Assembly: GCA_934699095.1 (NCBI GenBank)
Contig: CAKUVI010000003.1
Coordinates: 124,001 to 188,000, forward strand
Length of the DNA: 64,000 bases
Direction of reading: 5' to 3'
Source of the DNA: an uncultured Bacteroidales bacterium
GTDB taxonomy: Bacteria > Bacteroidota > Bacteroidia > Bacteroidales > WCHB1-69
Shown here: positions 31,740 to 40,109 of the stretch, one piece after another
Position numbering within the stretch: the stretch's first letter is position 1
How the letters are laid out: every line of letters starts with the position of its first letter
Program-made: the position numbers and the translations under genes
Notes under the pieces: model-generated
Database searches by the model: none
Told to the model about the DNA's origin: nothing
What the model saw: only the letters and a program-made list of their open reading frames with translations

Positions 31740-34100
31740 ATGAAAAAGACTATTCTTGTCCTCATCACCTTCCTCTTGACCGTCAGCGCGCAAGCGCAGC
31801 AGCGCGACCGGTTAGGCGAACTTGATGTGGTGTGCCGCAACGAAATCGTGACCCACACCTCAGTGGCCCCCGACGGCACGCTTTGGATGGCGACCGAATG
31901 CGGGGAAATTTACCGCGCCGACGACATCCATTCACCGTGGCGTATCCTGAAAGAAGGATCTCTTGGGGGCGACCAAGGTGAAACCTTTGAGAATATCGTG
32001 GCTTTCGATCGCAACACAGCGGTCATCGTGGGCTACATGTGGCGCGGTTATTTCAGGCGGACAACCACAGGAGGCCAATCGTGGGATGAAATCAAGTATA
32101 ACAGTAAACGGGGGTATGAGTGGTTCCACCCCGTTTGGCGCGGCCAAGGAGGAACGATGTGGACGGGCTCCCAGAACGGTTATTTGGCATTCAGTACCGA
32201 CAGCGGGCGCACTTTCTCCGTACTGTATAATACGGCCTTCAACGACAAGACGAACATCCAGGACATCTACATGCTTTCGGCCGACAGCGGCTGGATTGCC
32301 ATCCGTGAAGGAGGACTCTACAGCACCTCCGACAACTGGCGCACCTGCCACCGCCTTGCCTCTCCGTACTGCAAAGGAGTGAAACGTGTCCGACCGTGGA
32401 AAAACCACCTGATAGTGACGCAAGGCGGCAAGAGTTACTACACAGCAATCGGTGGGGATGGCCGCTGGCAAAGCACCCCGTTGGCACTACGGGACTTCGA
32501 GGTGGACTCTGTCACCGGGATGTTGTGGGCGCTAAACGACAACGGGCAAGTCGTCCTGATGGAGGACATCGACCGATGGAAACCAATAGACGTGAACGCG
32601 CTGTTCATCATCGGGATGCACGAAGGTCGTCTCTATTGTCGTGTCAACGAAGGGGTGATGCGCGTGGATGCCAACGGGGTAGTGGACCAATGTCCGTTCC
32701 TCACGGCTGAGAAGTCCCTCGCTAAACCGGAAAAGATCTTCAAGCATGGGGATTTTCAGTGGGGCTTCGATGAAAAAAGCGTCTATCTCCGCGACCGCAA
32801 AGGCTGGTACCGCGTGGCACGTCCGCTCGACATTGCCGGTGCAACCCCTGATCCTGACCGCGAGGACCGCGTCATCATCCTGAACTATGCGGGGGAGAAC
32901 TTCAGCGTGGACACTGCCGGTCGCGTGGAGCCTTACATTTACCCACAACCGTTAGCCGCTTTCGTCAAGTCAGGTCTGCAAAGTATGGAGATTATGACTT
33001 TCTCAACGTTGGGACACCAAGTTTATAAAGAAACCATCGGTTTTCGACGCGATGGCGACCGCCTGGTGGAGGATACCCGCACGGAAACCAGAGAGAACTA
33101 CGACCCTCATCTCAGCAACGGACCCACGAAAAAGACCACCCCGATGGCTGTTGATGGCGATTCTGACAACCGTCAACTGTCGGCATCATCTATGGAAAAA
33201 GCCCTGTTGACCCTCGGCGAGTGTTACCACCAATATCCCATCCCGCAAGACTTCGGTTTGGCCGATACCACGTTGGATTTGCACAAGGTATATGCCGCCG
33301 GGAACATACGCAGCACTAATCAGTACGGCTACAACGTCACCTTTGTCAACCAGTCAGGCGACAAACTCACGATTTGGGGGCAAACCTCCGCCCATGTTGA
33401 CCTTGGCGGAAGCACGCACTATCCGTGGCTGCTGCCGATGATCGTGTGCTGGCGCGAGGCAGAATTCTTTACCTACCAACCTGTCTTGTGGCAAGCTTTG
33501 CGCGAGGCGATGCCCGACAGTATGCTGTTGCGAAAATACCTTGACAACGGCACCCTGCACCCAAGATACACTCTGCAAAGCGGGGATTTGATATTCCTGA
33601 ACAACAATCGCTCGGACATGGAGAAAGCCATCACAGCGAGTACGGGCGAATACACCCACGTGGCACTGGTGGAACGCGACAGCGCTGACGACGTGTGGGT
33701 CGTCGAAGCCTCGCCAAAGAAGGGTGTGCAGCGCATATCATACGAACAATTTGAAAGAAATCACAACCTCGGATTCTTCCGAGGAAAAATCGACATCTAC
33801 TGTCTCACTGTGCCTTTTGACACTGCTGCGGTCATCGTCCGTGCCAAGAGCCTCGTCGGGAAGCCCTACGACAACGCCTTTCTGCCCGACAACGACGCCT
33901 ACTACTGTTCGGAACTCATCCAGGTGGCCTTCGGAGACATTTTCCCGACGAAGCCGATGAACTGGCGCGATTCTGAAGGAAAATTGCCCGAATACTGGAT
34001 CAAGCATTTCGAAGATCTTGGCGTACCCGTCCCTGAAGGCGTTCCCGGCACCAACCCCACGGACATGAGCCGGTCGCCGCTGTTGAAGAAGTTGAAATAG
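31740..34100 (+). CDS. Secreted propeller protein with YiiX-like papain-fold hydrolase
   Basis: 786 residues, signal peptide MKKTILVLITFLLTVSAQA. Residues ~25-330 resemble a photosynthesis-type or sialidase-type beta-propeller (repeated SVAPDGTLWMATE, GWIAIREGGLYSTSDNW). A middle region follows. Residues ~610-760 are a permuted NlpC/P60-like (YiiX) domain: SGDLIFLNNNRSDME, THVALVERD with its His, and YYCSELIQVAF with its Cys. It may cleave an amide in cell wall or lipid. The fusion of propeller and YiiX is unusual. It starts 22 nt after the rubredoxin fusion stop. Confidence 0.72.
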   Translation: MKKTILVLITFLLTVSAQAQQRDRLGELDVVCRNEIVTHTSVAPDGTLWMATECGEIYRADDIHSPWRILKEGSLGGDQGETFENIVAFDRNTAVIVGYMWRGYFRRTTTGGQSWDEIKYNSKRGYEWFHPVWRGQGGTMWTGSQNGYLAFSTDSGRTFSVLYNTAFNDKTNIQDIYMLSADSGWIAIREGGLYSTSDNWRTCHRLASPYCKGVKRVRPWKNHLIVTQGGKSYYTAIGGDGRWQSTPLALRDFEVDSVTGMLWALNDNGQVVLMEDIDRWKPIDVNALFIIGMHEGRLYCRVNEGVMRVDANGVVDQCPFLTAEKSLAKPEKIFKHGDFQWGFDEKSVYLRDRKGWYRVARPLDIAGATPDPDREDRVIILNYAGENFSVDTAGRVEPYIYPQPLAAFVKSGLQSMEIMTFSTLGHQVYKETIGFRRDGDRLVEDTRTETRENYDPHLSNGPTKKTTPMAVDGDSDNRQLSASSMEKALLTLGECYHQYPIPQDFGLADTTLDLHKVYAAGNIRSTNQYGYNVTFVNQSGDKLTIWGQTSAHVDLGGSTHYPWLLPMIVCWREAEFFTYQPVLWQALREAMPDSMLLRKYLDNGTLHPRYTLQSGDLIFLNNNRSDMEKAITASTGEYTHVALVERDSADDVWVVEASPKKGVQRISYEQFERNHNLGFFRGKIDIYCLTVPFDTAAVIVRAKSLVGKPYDNAFLPDNDAYYCSELIQVAFGDIFPTKPMNWRDSEGKLPEYWIKHFEDLGVPVPEGVPGTNPTDMSRSPLLKKLK

Positions 34101-34108
34101 CAAAGGAA

Positions 34109-34927
34109 TCACCCTCTCGGCTGCAAACTCCGCCGGTAGTCGCTGGGCGACTGTCCGAGGTGCTTGGTGCAATAGCGGCTGAAGTAGGAGAGCGACGTGA
34201 AATTCATACGGTCGGCAATCTGCGTGAGCGAGAGACGCTCATCATTAAGATATTTCTTCAGGATGGGCACCGTGTGACGGTCGATGAAACTGCTGACGCT
34301 GTGGCCGGTGACGCGCTTGACCGTGGCTGAGAGGTACTTCGGCGACACGTGCAGGCGTTCGGCATAGTAGCTCACCTCGCGCTCGGTGCGGCTGATGCCC
34401 GTGGAGAGCAGATCCATGAGTTGTCTGACGATGTAGGCCGTGCGGTCGGTGTGGGGGTCGGTGGCTTCGCGCTGCGCGTGCGGCTCGAAGATGTCGTACA
34501 TCATCGTCAGGCAGAGGCTTCCCATCAGTTCGCGGTAGAACAGCAGCTCGCGGTCGTCCATGCGGTCGCGGAGGCGGTGGAAGTCGGCCAGGAGTAAGTC
34601 GGCCTGCCCGTCGGTGAGCTTGATGACGGGATTCTGGTTAAGACTGATGCTACCCCCGATGCTGTAGTTGTTCGACGGCAGCAGTCCGCCAAGGTATTTG
34701 TTGTCGGCGGCGAACCATTCGACCTGCATTCCCGGGGCGGCGGCGAGGTTCTTCGCCCGGCTTGGGTTCGGCATCACCACCAAGTCGTTTTTTACGATGT
34801 GGTAGCACTTCTCGTTGAACACGAAGCTGCCCTCGCCTGCCGTGCAGAGCAGGTGCATGCAGGTGTGGCCCAGTTCCGGCACGTTCATCGCGAGGAAGTC
34901 GGTGGAATAGAGAAAGTCAACTTTCAT
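34109..34927 (-). CDS. AraC-family transcriptional regulator
   Basis: 272 residues from the ATG at 34927, chosen because MKVDFLYSTDFLAMNVPELGH starts a cupin-like sensor domain; an upstream open extension runs across the divergent promoter region and was rejected. The C-terminal double helix-turn-helix is clear (EVSYYAERLHVSPKYLSATVK and LSLTQIADRMNFTSLSYFSR). It is divergent from the acetyltransferase/AKR/DUF362/flavodoxin operon and probably controls it. Ligand unknown. Confidence 0.88.
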   Translation of the reverse strand: MKVDFLYSTDFLAMNVPELGHTCMHLLCTAGEGSFVFNEKCYHIVKNDLVVMPNPSRAKNLAAAPGMQVEWFAADNKYLGGLLPSNNYSIGGSISLNQNPVIKLTDGQADLLLADFHRLRDRMDDRELLFYRELMGSLCLTMMYDIFEPHAQREATDPHTDRTAYIVRQLMDLLSTGISRTEREVSYYAERLHVSPKYLSATVKRVTGHSVSSFIDRHTVPILKKYLNDERLSLTQIADRMNFTSLSYFSRYCTKHLGQSPSDYRRSLQPRG

Positions 34928-35027
34928 GGCGCGAAAGTACAAAATCTTTCTGAAGCGAGGTGTATTTTTTCTACAATTTGTGAAAACAATGATGTTTTTT
35001 GTGAAACTTTCACGACAGGAAACATTG

Positions 35028-35035
35028 TATTTTTG
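35028..35035 (+). promoter_or_regulatory. Bacteroidota -7 element (TATTTTTG)
   Basis: 59 bp before the ATG at 35094, in the divergent region shared with the AraC gene. A TTTTGTGAAACTTTCACGA stretch upstream holds a GTGAAA/TTTCAC dyad that could be the AraC site. Confidence 0.6.
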
Positions 35036-35093
35036 CCTCGTCAAAATGACAGAGATTATAGACACGCTATAAAACAAAGAAAAACGACACATT

Positions 35094-35627
35094 ATGCAAG
35101 AATTTATCGTTGACCCGAGACAAAGCACGCCCGAGGAATTGGCGGAAGGGATGCGTCAGGCGCAGACCTTGTTCAAACTGAACCACACGATGCCCTACAC
35201 CGAAGAGTACAACGCCCTCGCCGGAGAGCTATTCGGCCATGATGTGTTTGCCGACGGCGGCTTCGTGATGCCCAGTCTGACGGGTGTCTGCTTCGACCGT
35301 GTGAAATTGGGCAAGGGCGTGAAAATCATGAATAACTGCCTGATGATGGCCCGCGGCGGCATCACCATTGACGACAACGCGATGGTCGCCGCCAACGCGC
35401 AGCTCATCAGCAACAATCACGACCTCCACGACCGGATGTTGCTCACCTGCAAGCCCGTCCACATCGGCAAGAACGCCTGGATCGGGGCAGGCGCCACCAT
35501 CCTGCCCGGCGTGACCGTTGGCGACAATGCCGTGGTGGCCGCCGGTGCCGTGGTGACCAAGGACGTGGCCCCGAATACCATTGTGGGAGGGAATCCGGCG
35601 AAGGTGATTAGGGAAATTAAGAATTAA
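35094..35627 (+). CDS. Sugar O-acetyltransferase (hexapeptide)
   Basis: 177 residues with an N-terminal Mac-like helix (SLEELAEGMRQ-type: TPEELAEGMRQAQTLFKLN), then hexapeptide repeats (GKGVKIMNNCLMMARGGITI, AWIGAGATILPGVTVGDNAVVAAGAV) and the end GNPAKVIREIKN. The catalytic His is in ISNNHDLHDR. It acetylates a sugar or related alcohol with acetyl-CoA. It heads an operon with two AKRs, a DUF362 protein and a flavodoxin, with the AraC regulator divergent. Confidence 0.87.
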   Translation: MQEFIVDPRQSTPEELAEGMRQAQTLFKLNHTMPYTEEYNALAGELFGHDVFADGGFVMPSLTGVCFDRVKLGKGVKIMNNCLMMARGGITIDDNAMVAANAQLISNNHDLHDRMLLTCKPVHIGKNAWIGAGATILPGVTVGDNAVVAAGAVVTKDVAPNTIVGGNPAKVIREIKN

Positions 35628-35646
35628 TAGTTAAAAGTTAATAGTT

Positions 35647-36495
35647 ATGAAAATCATCAAATTATCTAATGGAGTTGAAATGCCTCAATTGGGGTATGGC
35701 GTTTATCAGGTAACACCTGAAGAGTGTGAACGTTGCGTGAGTGATGCGCTGAGCGTGGGCTATCGGATGATCGACACGGCGCAGGCTTACCATAACGAAG
35801 AGGGTGTGGGCAATGCGGTGAAGAAGAGCGGCATCGCCCGCGACGAGGTCTTCATCGTGTCGAAAGTCTGGATCTCGAACTACGGCTACGAGAAGGCAAA
35901 GGCTTCCATCGACGAGAGCCTGCGCAAACTGCAGACAGAGTACATCGACCTGATGTTGCTGCACCAGCCCTTCTGCGACCGCTACGGGGCCTACCGCGCA
36001 TTGGAGGAAGCCTACCGCGAAGGCAAATTGCGCGCCATCGGCGTGAGCAACTTCTATCCCGACCACCTCATCGACTTGGCGTCGAATGTGGAAGTGAAAC
36101 CGATGGTGAACCAAGTGGAAACACACGTGTTTGACCAGCAGGTGGAGGCCAAAAAGTATATGGACGAACTTGACTGCCGCATTATGTCGTGGGGACCGTT
36201 GGCCGAGGGTCGCAACGGCTTCTTTACCAACAATCTACTTAGCGAGATTGGCAAGAAGTACGGGAAGACCATTCCGCAAGTGGCATTGCGCTGGCTGTTA
36301 CAGCGCGGGGTCATCATCATCCCCAAATCAACACACAAAGAACGCATGGCCGAGAACCTCAACATCTTCGATTTCGAGCTCACCGCCGACGATATGGCTC
36401 AGATCCAGACGCTTGACACGGGCAAGAGCCTCTTCTTCGACCACCACGATGGCGAGGTGACCAAGATGTTTATGGGATGGCGTGGGTTGGTATAG
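35647..36495 (+). CDS. Aldo/keto reductase 1
   Basis: 282 residues. The AKR tetrad is present: Asp in RMIDTAQAYHNEEGVG (with Tyr), Lys in VSKVWISNYG, and His in LMLLHQPF. GVSNFYPDHLI and IIPKSTHKERMAENL bind NADPH. It reduces aldehydes or ketones, cytoplasmic. About half its sequence matches the second AKR of the operon at 38181, showing an old tandem duplication with two genes between. The segment NGVEMPQ and LDTGKSLF also serve to identify the AKR remnant at 3105. Confidence 0.92.
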   Translation: MKIIKLSNGVEMPQLGYGVYQVTPEECERCVSDALSVGYRMIDTAQAYHNEEGVGNAVKKSGIARDEVFIVSKVWISNYGYEKAKASIDESLRKLQTEYIDLMLLHQPFCDRYGAYRALEEAYREGKLRAIGVSNFYPDHLIDLASNVEVKPMVNQVETHVFDQQVEAKKYMDELDCRIMSWGPLAEGRNGFFTNNLLSEIGKKYGKTIPQVALRWLLQRGVIIIPKSTHKERMAENLNIFDFELTADDMAQIQTLDTGKSLFFDHHDGEVTKMFMGWRGLV

Positions 36496-36530
36496 AACAA
36501 TTGTAAAACGAACAACAAAAAACAAATACA

Positions 36531-37511
36531 ATGAAAAGAATCGCATTTTTCGCCGTTGCAGTGTTAATGCTGCTCGGCTGTCAACCGAAAGAGGAAGTCT
36601 TCGCACAGCAACCTCAGGGTTCGGTGGTCTATATGACCAAGGAAATCACCCCCGAAGCATTGATCAATATCTATAAAGCGCTTGGTGTGCCGGCAGAAGG
36701 CCGCGTGGCCGTGAAAATCTCTACCGGTGAGGCCGGCAACAACAACCACCTGAAGGCCGAACTCATCGGGCCACTGGTGCAGTTAGTGAACGGCAAGATT
36801 GTGGAGTGCAACACCGCCTACGCTGGCAGCCGTATGAACACCGAAGACCACCTGAAAGTCATCGAAGAGCACGGCTTCAACACCATCGGCGGTGTGGACA
36901 TTATGGATGCCGACGGCGAAATCCGCATCCCTGTGCGCGACACCACCTACATGCGCTACAATATTGTGGGGAAGAACCTGCAGAACTACGACTTTATGAT
37001 CAACCTCGCCCACTTCAAGGGCCATCAGATGGGCGGCTTCGGCGGCGTGCTGAAGAACGCCAGCATCGGAGTGGCCTCGCGCAACGGAAAGACCTACATC
37101 CACACCAACGGACAAAGCGAGGACTACACCCACCTCTGGGAATACATCCAGCCGCAGAATCAGGACAAGTTCCTCGAGTGTATGGCCACCGCTGCCGCTG
37201 CGGTGCATGACTACTTCAAAGGCAAGGTTCTCTACATCGCCGTGATGAACAACATGAGCATCGACTGCGACTGCAACGGCAATCCCACCCCTGTGGCGCT
37301 CAAAGACATGGGCATCCTCGCCAGTACTGATCCCGTGGCCCTCGACCAGGCCTGCATCGACCTCGTCCTCGGTCAGGAGCAGAGCGCCGACAACGATGTC
37401 GCCTCCATGAAAGAGCGCATTGAGAGCCGTCACGGAATTCACACCGTTGAACATGCTGAGAAGATCGGGCTCGGCAGCCGCAAATACACCATCGTCAGCA
37501 TCGACAAATAA
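36531..37511 (+). CDS. DUF362 lipoprotein
   Basis: 326 residues with lipobox VLMLLGC. It shares VAVKISTGEAGNNNHLKAEL, IVECNTAYAGSRMN, NYDFMINLAHFKGHQMGGFG and CDCNGNP with the protein at 22262. No 4Fe-4S motif is visible. The function is unknown; exported DUF362 proteins are found near flavodoxins and AKRs in Bacteroidota. It lies between AKR 1 and the flavodoxin in the operon, with 12 nt to the next start. Confidence 0.85.
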   Translation: MKRIAFFAVAVLMLLGCQPKEEVFAQQPQGSVVYMTKEITPEALINIYKALGVPAEGRVAVKISTGEAGNNNHLKAELIGPLVQLVNGKIVECNTAYAGSRMNTEDHLKVIEEHGFNTIGGVDIMDADGEIRIPVRDTTYMRYNIVGKNLQNYDFMINLAHFKGHQMGGFGGVLKNASIGVASRNGKTYIHTNGQSEDYTHLWEYIQPQNQDKFLECMATAAAAVHDYFKGKVLYIAVMNNMSIDCDCNGNPTPVALKDMGILASTDPVALDQACIDLVLGQEQSADNDVASMKERIESRHGIHTVEHAEKIGLGSRKYTIVSIDK

Positions 37512-37523
37512 AACAATACGACA

Positions 37524-38168
37524 ATGAAATTCAAAAACATCATCATCGCAGTCTTCGCCATGGCTTTGGCTACCGGCTGCAACGGACAGAACAAAAACAA
37601 CGCCGAGACGCGCCGTGGCACGTCTCTACAGAACGAACAAACATCAAATTCCGGAAATATGAGCAAATCCATCGTAATCTTCTTCTCCCACGCGGGAGAC
37701 AACTATTCCGTCGGCATCATCGACACGGGCAATACCAAAATCGTGGCCGACTACATCAGTGAAATCACGGGCGCCGACCAGTTCGAGATCGTCACCCACA
37801 AATATGACGGCATGGCCTATATGCCTCTCATCGACCTGGCTAAGAAAGAGGCCGCCAACGGTGAACTCCCGCCTTACGAGGGCTCAGCTCCCGACCTTAG
37901 CCAATACGACACCGTCTTCATCGGCGGTCCCGTGTGGTGGGGCACCTACCCGCAGGTGATGTTCACGCTGTTCAAGGACATTAACCTCGACGGCAAAACC
38001 GTAATCCCCTTCACCACCCACGAGGGCAGCGGTCTGGCCTCCTGTGCCAAAGATGTGAAAAAAACATTCCCAAAAGCCAATGTCACGGGCGAGTTCAGCA
38101 TCTATGGCCACGAGGTGCGTAGCGGCAAGGCCAAGGTAGAGAAATGGGTGAAATCAATTAGAAATTAG
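37524..38168 (+). CDS. Flavodoxin lipoprotein
   Basis: 214 residues; lipobox ALATGC-N, then a short linker with QNKNNAETRRG. The flavodoxin domain has IVIFFSHAGDNYSVGI for FMN phosphate, TVFIGGPVWWGTYPQVMFTL and PFTTHEGSGLASC. It is close to the N-terminal half of the fusion at 8359 but lacks its FISUMP domain. A lipid-anchored flavodoxin implies a role in electron transfer outside the cytoplasm, unlike classical flavodoxins. It is co-transcribed with DUF362 and AKR genes. Confidence 0.88.
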   Translation: MKFKNIIIAVFAMALATGCNGQNKNNAETRRGTSLQNEQTSNSGNMSKSIVIFFSHAGDNYSVGIIDTGNTKIVADYISEITGADQFEIVTHKYDGMAYMPLIDLAKKEAANGELPPYEGSAPDLSQYDTVFIGGPVWWGTYPQVMFTLFKDINLDGKTVIPFTTHEGSGLASCAKDVKKTFPKANVTGEFSIYGHEVRSGKAKVEKWVKSIRN

Positions 38169-38180
38169 AAATTTGGAATT

Positions 38181-39026
38181 ATGGAATACATCAAATTGAA
38201 TAACGGGGTTGAGATGCCGGCTTTGGGCTACGGCGTTTTCTTGGTGAGCCCTGAAGAATGCGAACGCTGCGTGAGCGATGCCCTGAGCGTGGGATATCGC
38301 CTGATTGACACAGCCCAGGCTTACGCCAACGAGGAGGGTGTGGGCAACGCCTGGCGCAAAAGCGGAATCAAACGCGAAGACATCTTCCTGGTGACAAAAG
38401 TGTGGATTGCAAATGCAGGCGAGCAGAAAGCCGCGAAAAGCATCGACGAGAGCCTGCGCAAACTCCAGACCGACTACATCGACCTCCTGCTCATCCACCA
38501 GGCCTACGGCGACGTGTTCGGCTCGTGGAGAGCAATGGAAAAGGCCTACCACGACGGCAAGGTGCGCGCCATAGGCGTGAGCAACTTCCAGGCAGGCCGC
38601 TTCTTCGACTTCGCCCACTATGCTGAGGTGAAACCCATGGTTAACCAGCTGCAATGCAACACTCTGATCCAACAGACAGGCATTGAACCTCTCCTTAACG
38701 ACTTCAACACAAAGATGATGGCCTGGGGACCGCTCGGCGGTCAAGGCGTTGAAGACGTCGTGAAAAGCGAGGAATTGGCGAAGATCGGCGCTAAATACGG
38801 CAAAAGTGCAGCTCAGGTGGCCCTGCGTTGGCTTACACAACGCGGCATAGTGGCCATCCCCAAGAGCAGCCACAAAGAACGCATGGCTCAGAACTTCAAC
38901 ATCTTCGACTTTTCGCTCGACAACAACGAAATGGCACAGATTGCCAAACTTAACCAGCACGACTCCGGCACTATCAACTTCGGCGACCCTCAGTTTGTGA
39001 AGTACCTGATTGAGAACTACGGATAA
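38181..39026 (+). CDS. Aldo/keto reductase 2
   Basis: 281 residues with the same tetrad pattern as AKR 1 (LIDTAQAYANEEGVG, VTKVWIANAG, LLLIHQAYG) and the NADPH segment AIPKSSHKERMAQN. It starts 12 nt after the flavodoxin gene and is followed by a strong terminator. The duplicate AKRs in one operon probably cover different carbonyl substrates. Between the flavodoxin stop and its ATG lies an AATTAGAAATTTGGAATT spacer, a common Bacteroidota-type intergenic run. Confidence 0.92.
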   Translation: MEYIKLNNGVEMPALGYGVFLVSPEECERCVSDALSVGYRLIDTAQAYANEEGVGNAWRKSGIKREDIFLVTKVWIANAGEQKAAKSIDESLRKLQTDYIDLLLIHQAYGDVFGSWRAMEKAYHDGKVRAIGVSNFQAGRFFDFAHYAEVKPMVNQLQCNTLIQQTGIEPLLNDFNTKMMAWGPLGGQGVEDVVKSEELAKIGAKYGKSAAQVALRWLTQRGIVAIPKSSHKERMAQNFNIFDFSLDNNEMAQIAKLNQHDSGTINFGDPQFVKYLIENYG

Positions 39027-39085
39027 AACTGATTATCAGCGACGACCTCACAATCATATATATCATATTAAACCAATATCAAGCA

Positions 39086-39114
39086 AAGCTGCACAGAAGT
39101 GCAGCTTTTTTTTA
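39086..39114 (+). terminator. Strong rho-independent terminator
   Basis: Perfect 9-bp stem AAGCTGCAC/GTGCAGCTT with loop AGAA, followed by a run of seven Ts. It ends the AraC-linked redox operon. Confidence 0.9.
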
Positions 39115-39128
39115 CTTGTTAAAAATAG

Positions 39129-39136
39129 TATATTTG
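39129..39136 (+). promoter_or_regulatory. Bacteroidota -7 element (TATATTTG)
   Basis: Directly after the terminator and 91 bp before the ATG at 39227, leaving a long leader with an imperfect ACATCA/TGATGT dyad. Confidence 0.5.
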
Positions 39137-39226
39137 CGCCTCTTTCACACAACATCACGTAAAAGGCCTTCATGATGTCTTGTGGAAAGACAAGCAAGTA
39201 TAATATTATAGGCCTGTTTTGCTAAT

Positions 39227-40084
39227 ATGAAAAAAATTCAACTTTGCATTCTCTGCAGCCTCACCGCTCTGCTATTGTCTTCATGCGCCACATCAAAAAA
39301 CAATAGTCCTAAAATCGCCGGACTTGACAGACTGCCCCCGTTAAATGAACTTTATGTGATACTCGACAGCATCGTTAACGAAGGCTGGCAACTATATTAT
39401 TCTGAACGCGTGAATTGGATTGCCACAGACCTGTTCTTTGAAAACCACGACATGAACGATGTCGGGGGAAATATTAGCTACAAACCCAATGACACTGTAT
39501 GGACTGTGGTTTACTTCGACAAAAATCTTAAAAATTGCATCTATCAATACAGCTACAACATTTCAGCAAACAAACAGGAAATATCCGACAATATCCGTCC
39601 GATAACCCCTGAGGAAGTAGCTGAATTAGACAAGAAAGAGAAAATTCTTAACAGGGCTATAAACACATACGGCGACAGTCTTTACTTTGCAAGCCAAACC
39701 TTTGGAAGCCCGAATGTGGATATAGTTCGAATCAATGACAATCTTACCAGAGTATATTTGCTTCAAGGTACGATTATTGAAGATATGATTCCCTTCGGCA
39801 ACGATTATTCCATCGATTTCGACAAGAATCTCAACCCCATAGCATTCCGCAAGTATCACAAATCCCTGATCCCTACGAAAACCAAAACAGAGGATGGCGG
39901 AAAAGTGGAACAGATAATGCACTCTCATCTTAAAAACAACCCTTTTATAACACCGACCGACATTTGCAACTTTCTGCTCTACCGTCCCGATGATATGGAT
40001 TATTTCTTCGTGTATAGTACAGCCTACAAATGTAAGTTTGCTTATTCTTTCGACAGCAATAAGATAATGACAGTAATGGATTAA
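39227..40084 (+). CDS. Hypothetical lipoprotein
   Basis: 285 residues. Lipobox LLLSSC-A at ~residue 21. Beta-rich body with LYVILDSIVNEGWQLYYSERVNWIATDLFFE and KYHKSLIPTKTKTEDGGKVEQIMHSHL (key parts), no family recognised. Polar composition and signal suggest a periplasmic or surface protein. The GH97 enzyme begins 26 nt later, so they may share a transcript. Confidence 0.7.
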   Translation: MKKIQLCILCSLTALLLSSCATSKNNSPKIAGLDRLPPLNELYVILDSIVNEGWQLYYSERVNWIATDLFFENHDMNDVGGNISYKPNDTVWTVVYFDKNLKNCIYQYSYNISANKQEISDNIRPITPEEVAELDKKEKILNRAINTYGDSLYFASQTFGSPNVDIVRINDNLTRVYLLQGTIIEDMIPFGNDYSIDFDKNLNPIAFRKYHKSLIPTKTKTEDGGKVEQIMHSHLKNNPFITPTDICNFLLYRPDDMDYFFVYSTAYKCKFAYSFDSNKIMTVMD

Positions 40085-40109
40085 TAATTGTTTAAAATAG
40101 AAAGGTTCA

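Noticed and set aside
38161..38180. Further copy of the boundary dyad
   Set aside because: AATTAGAAATTTGGAATT resembles it superficially but lacks the dyad symmetry and matches a general A/T spacer between operon genes.
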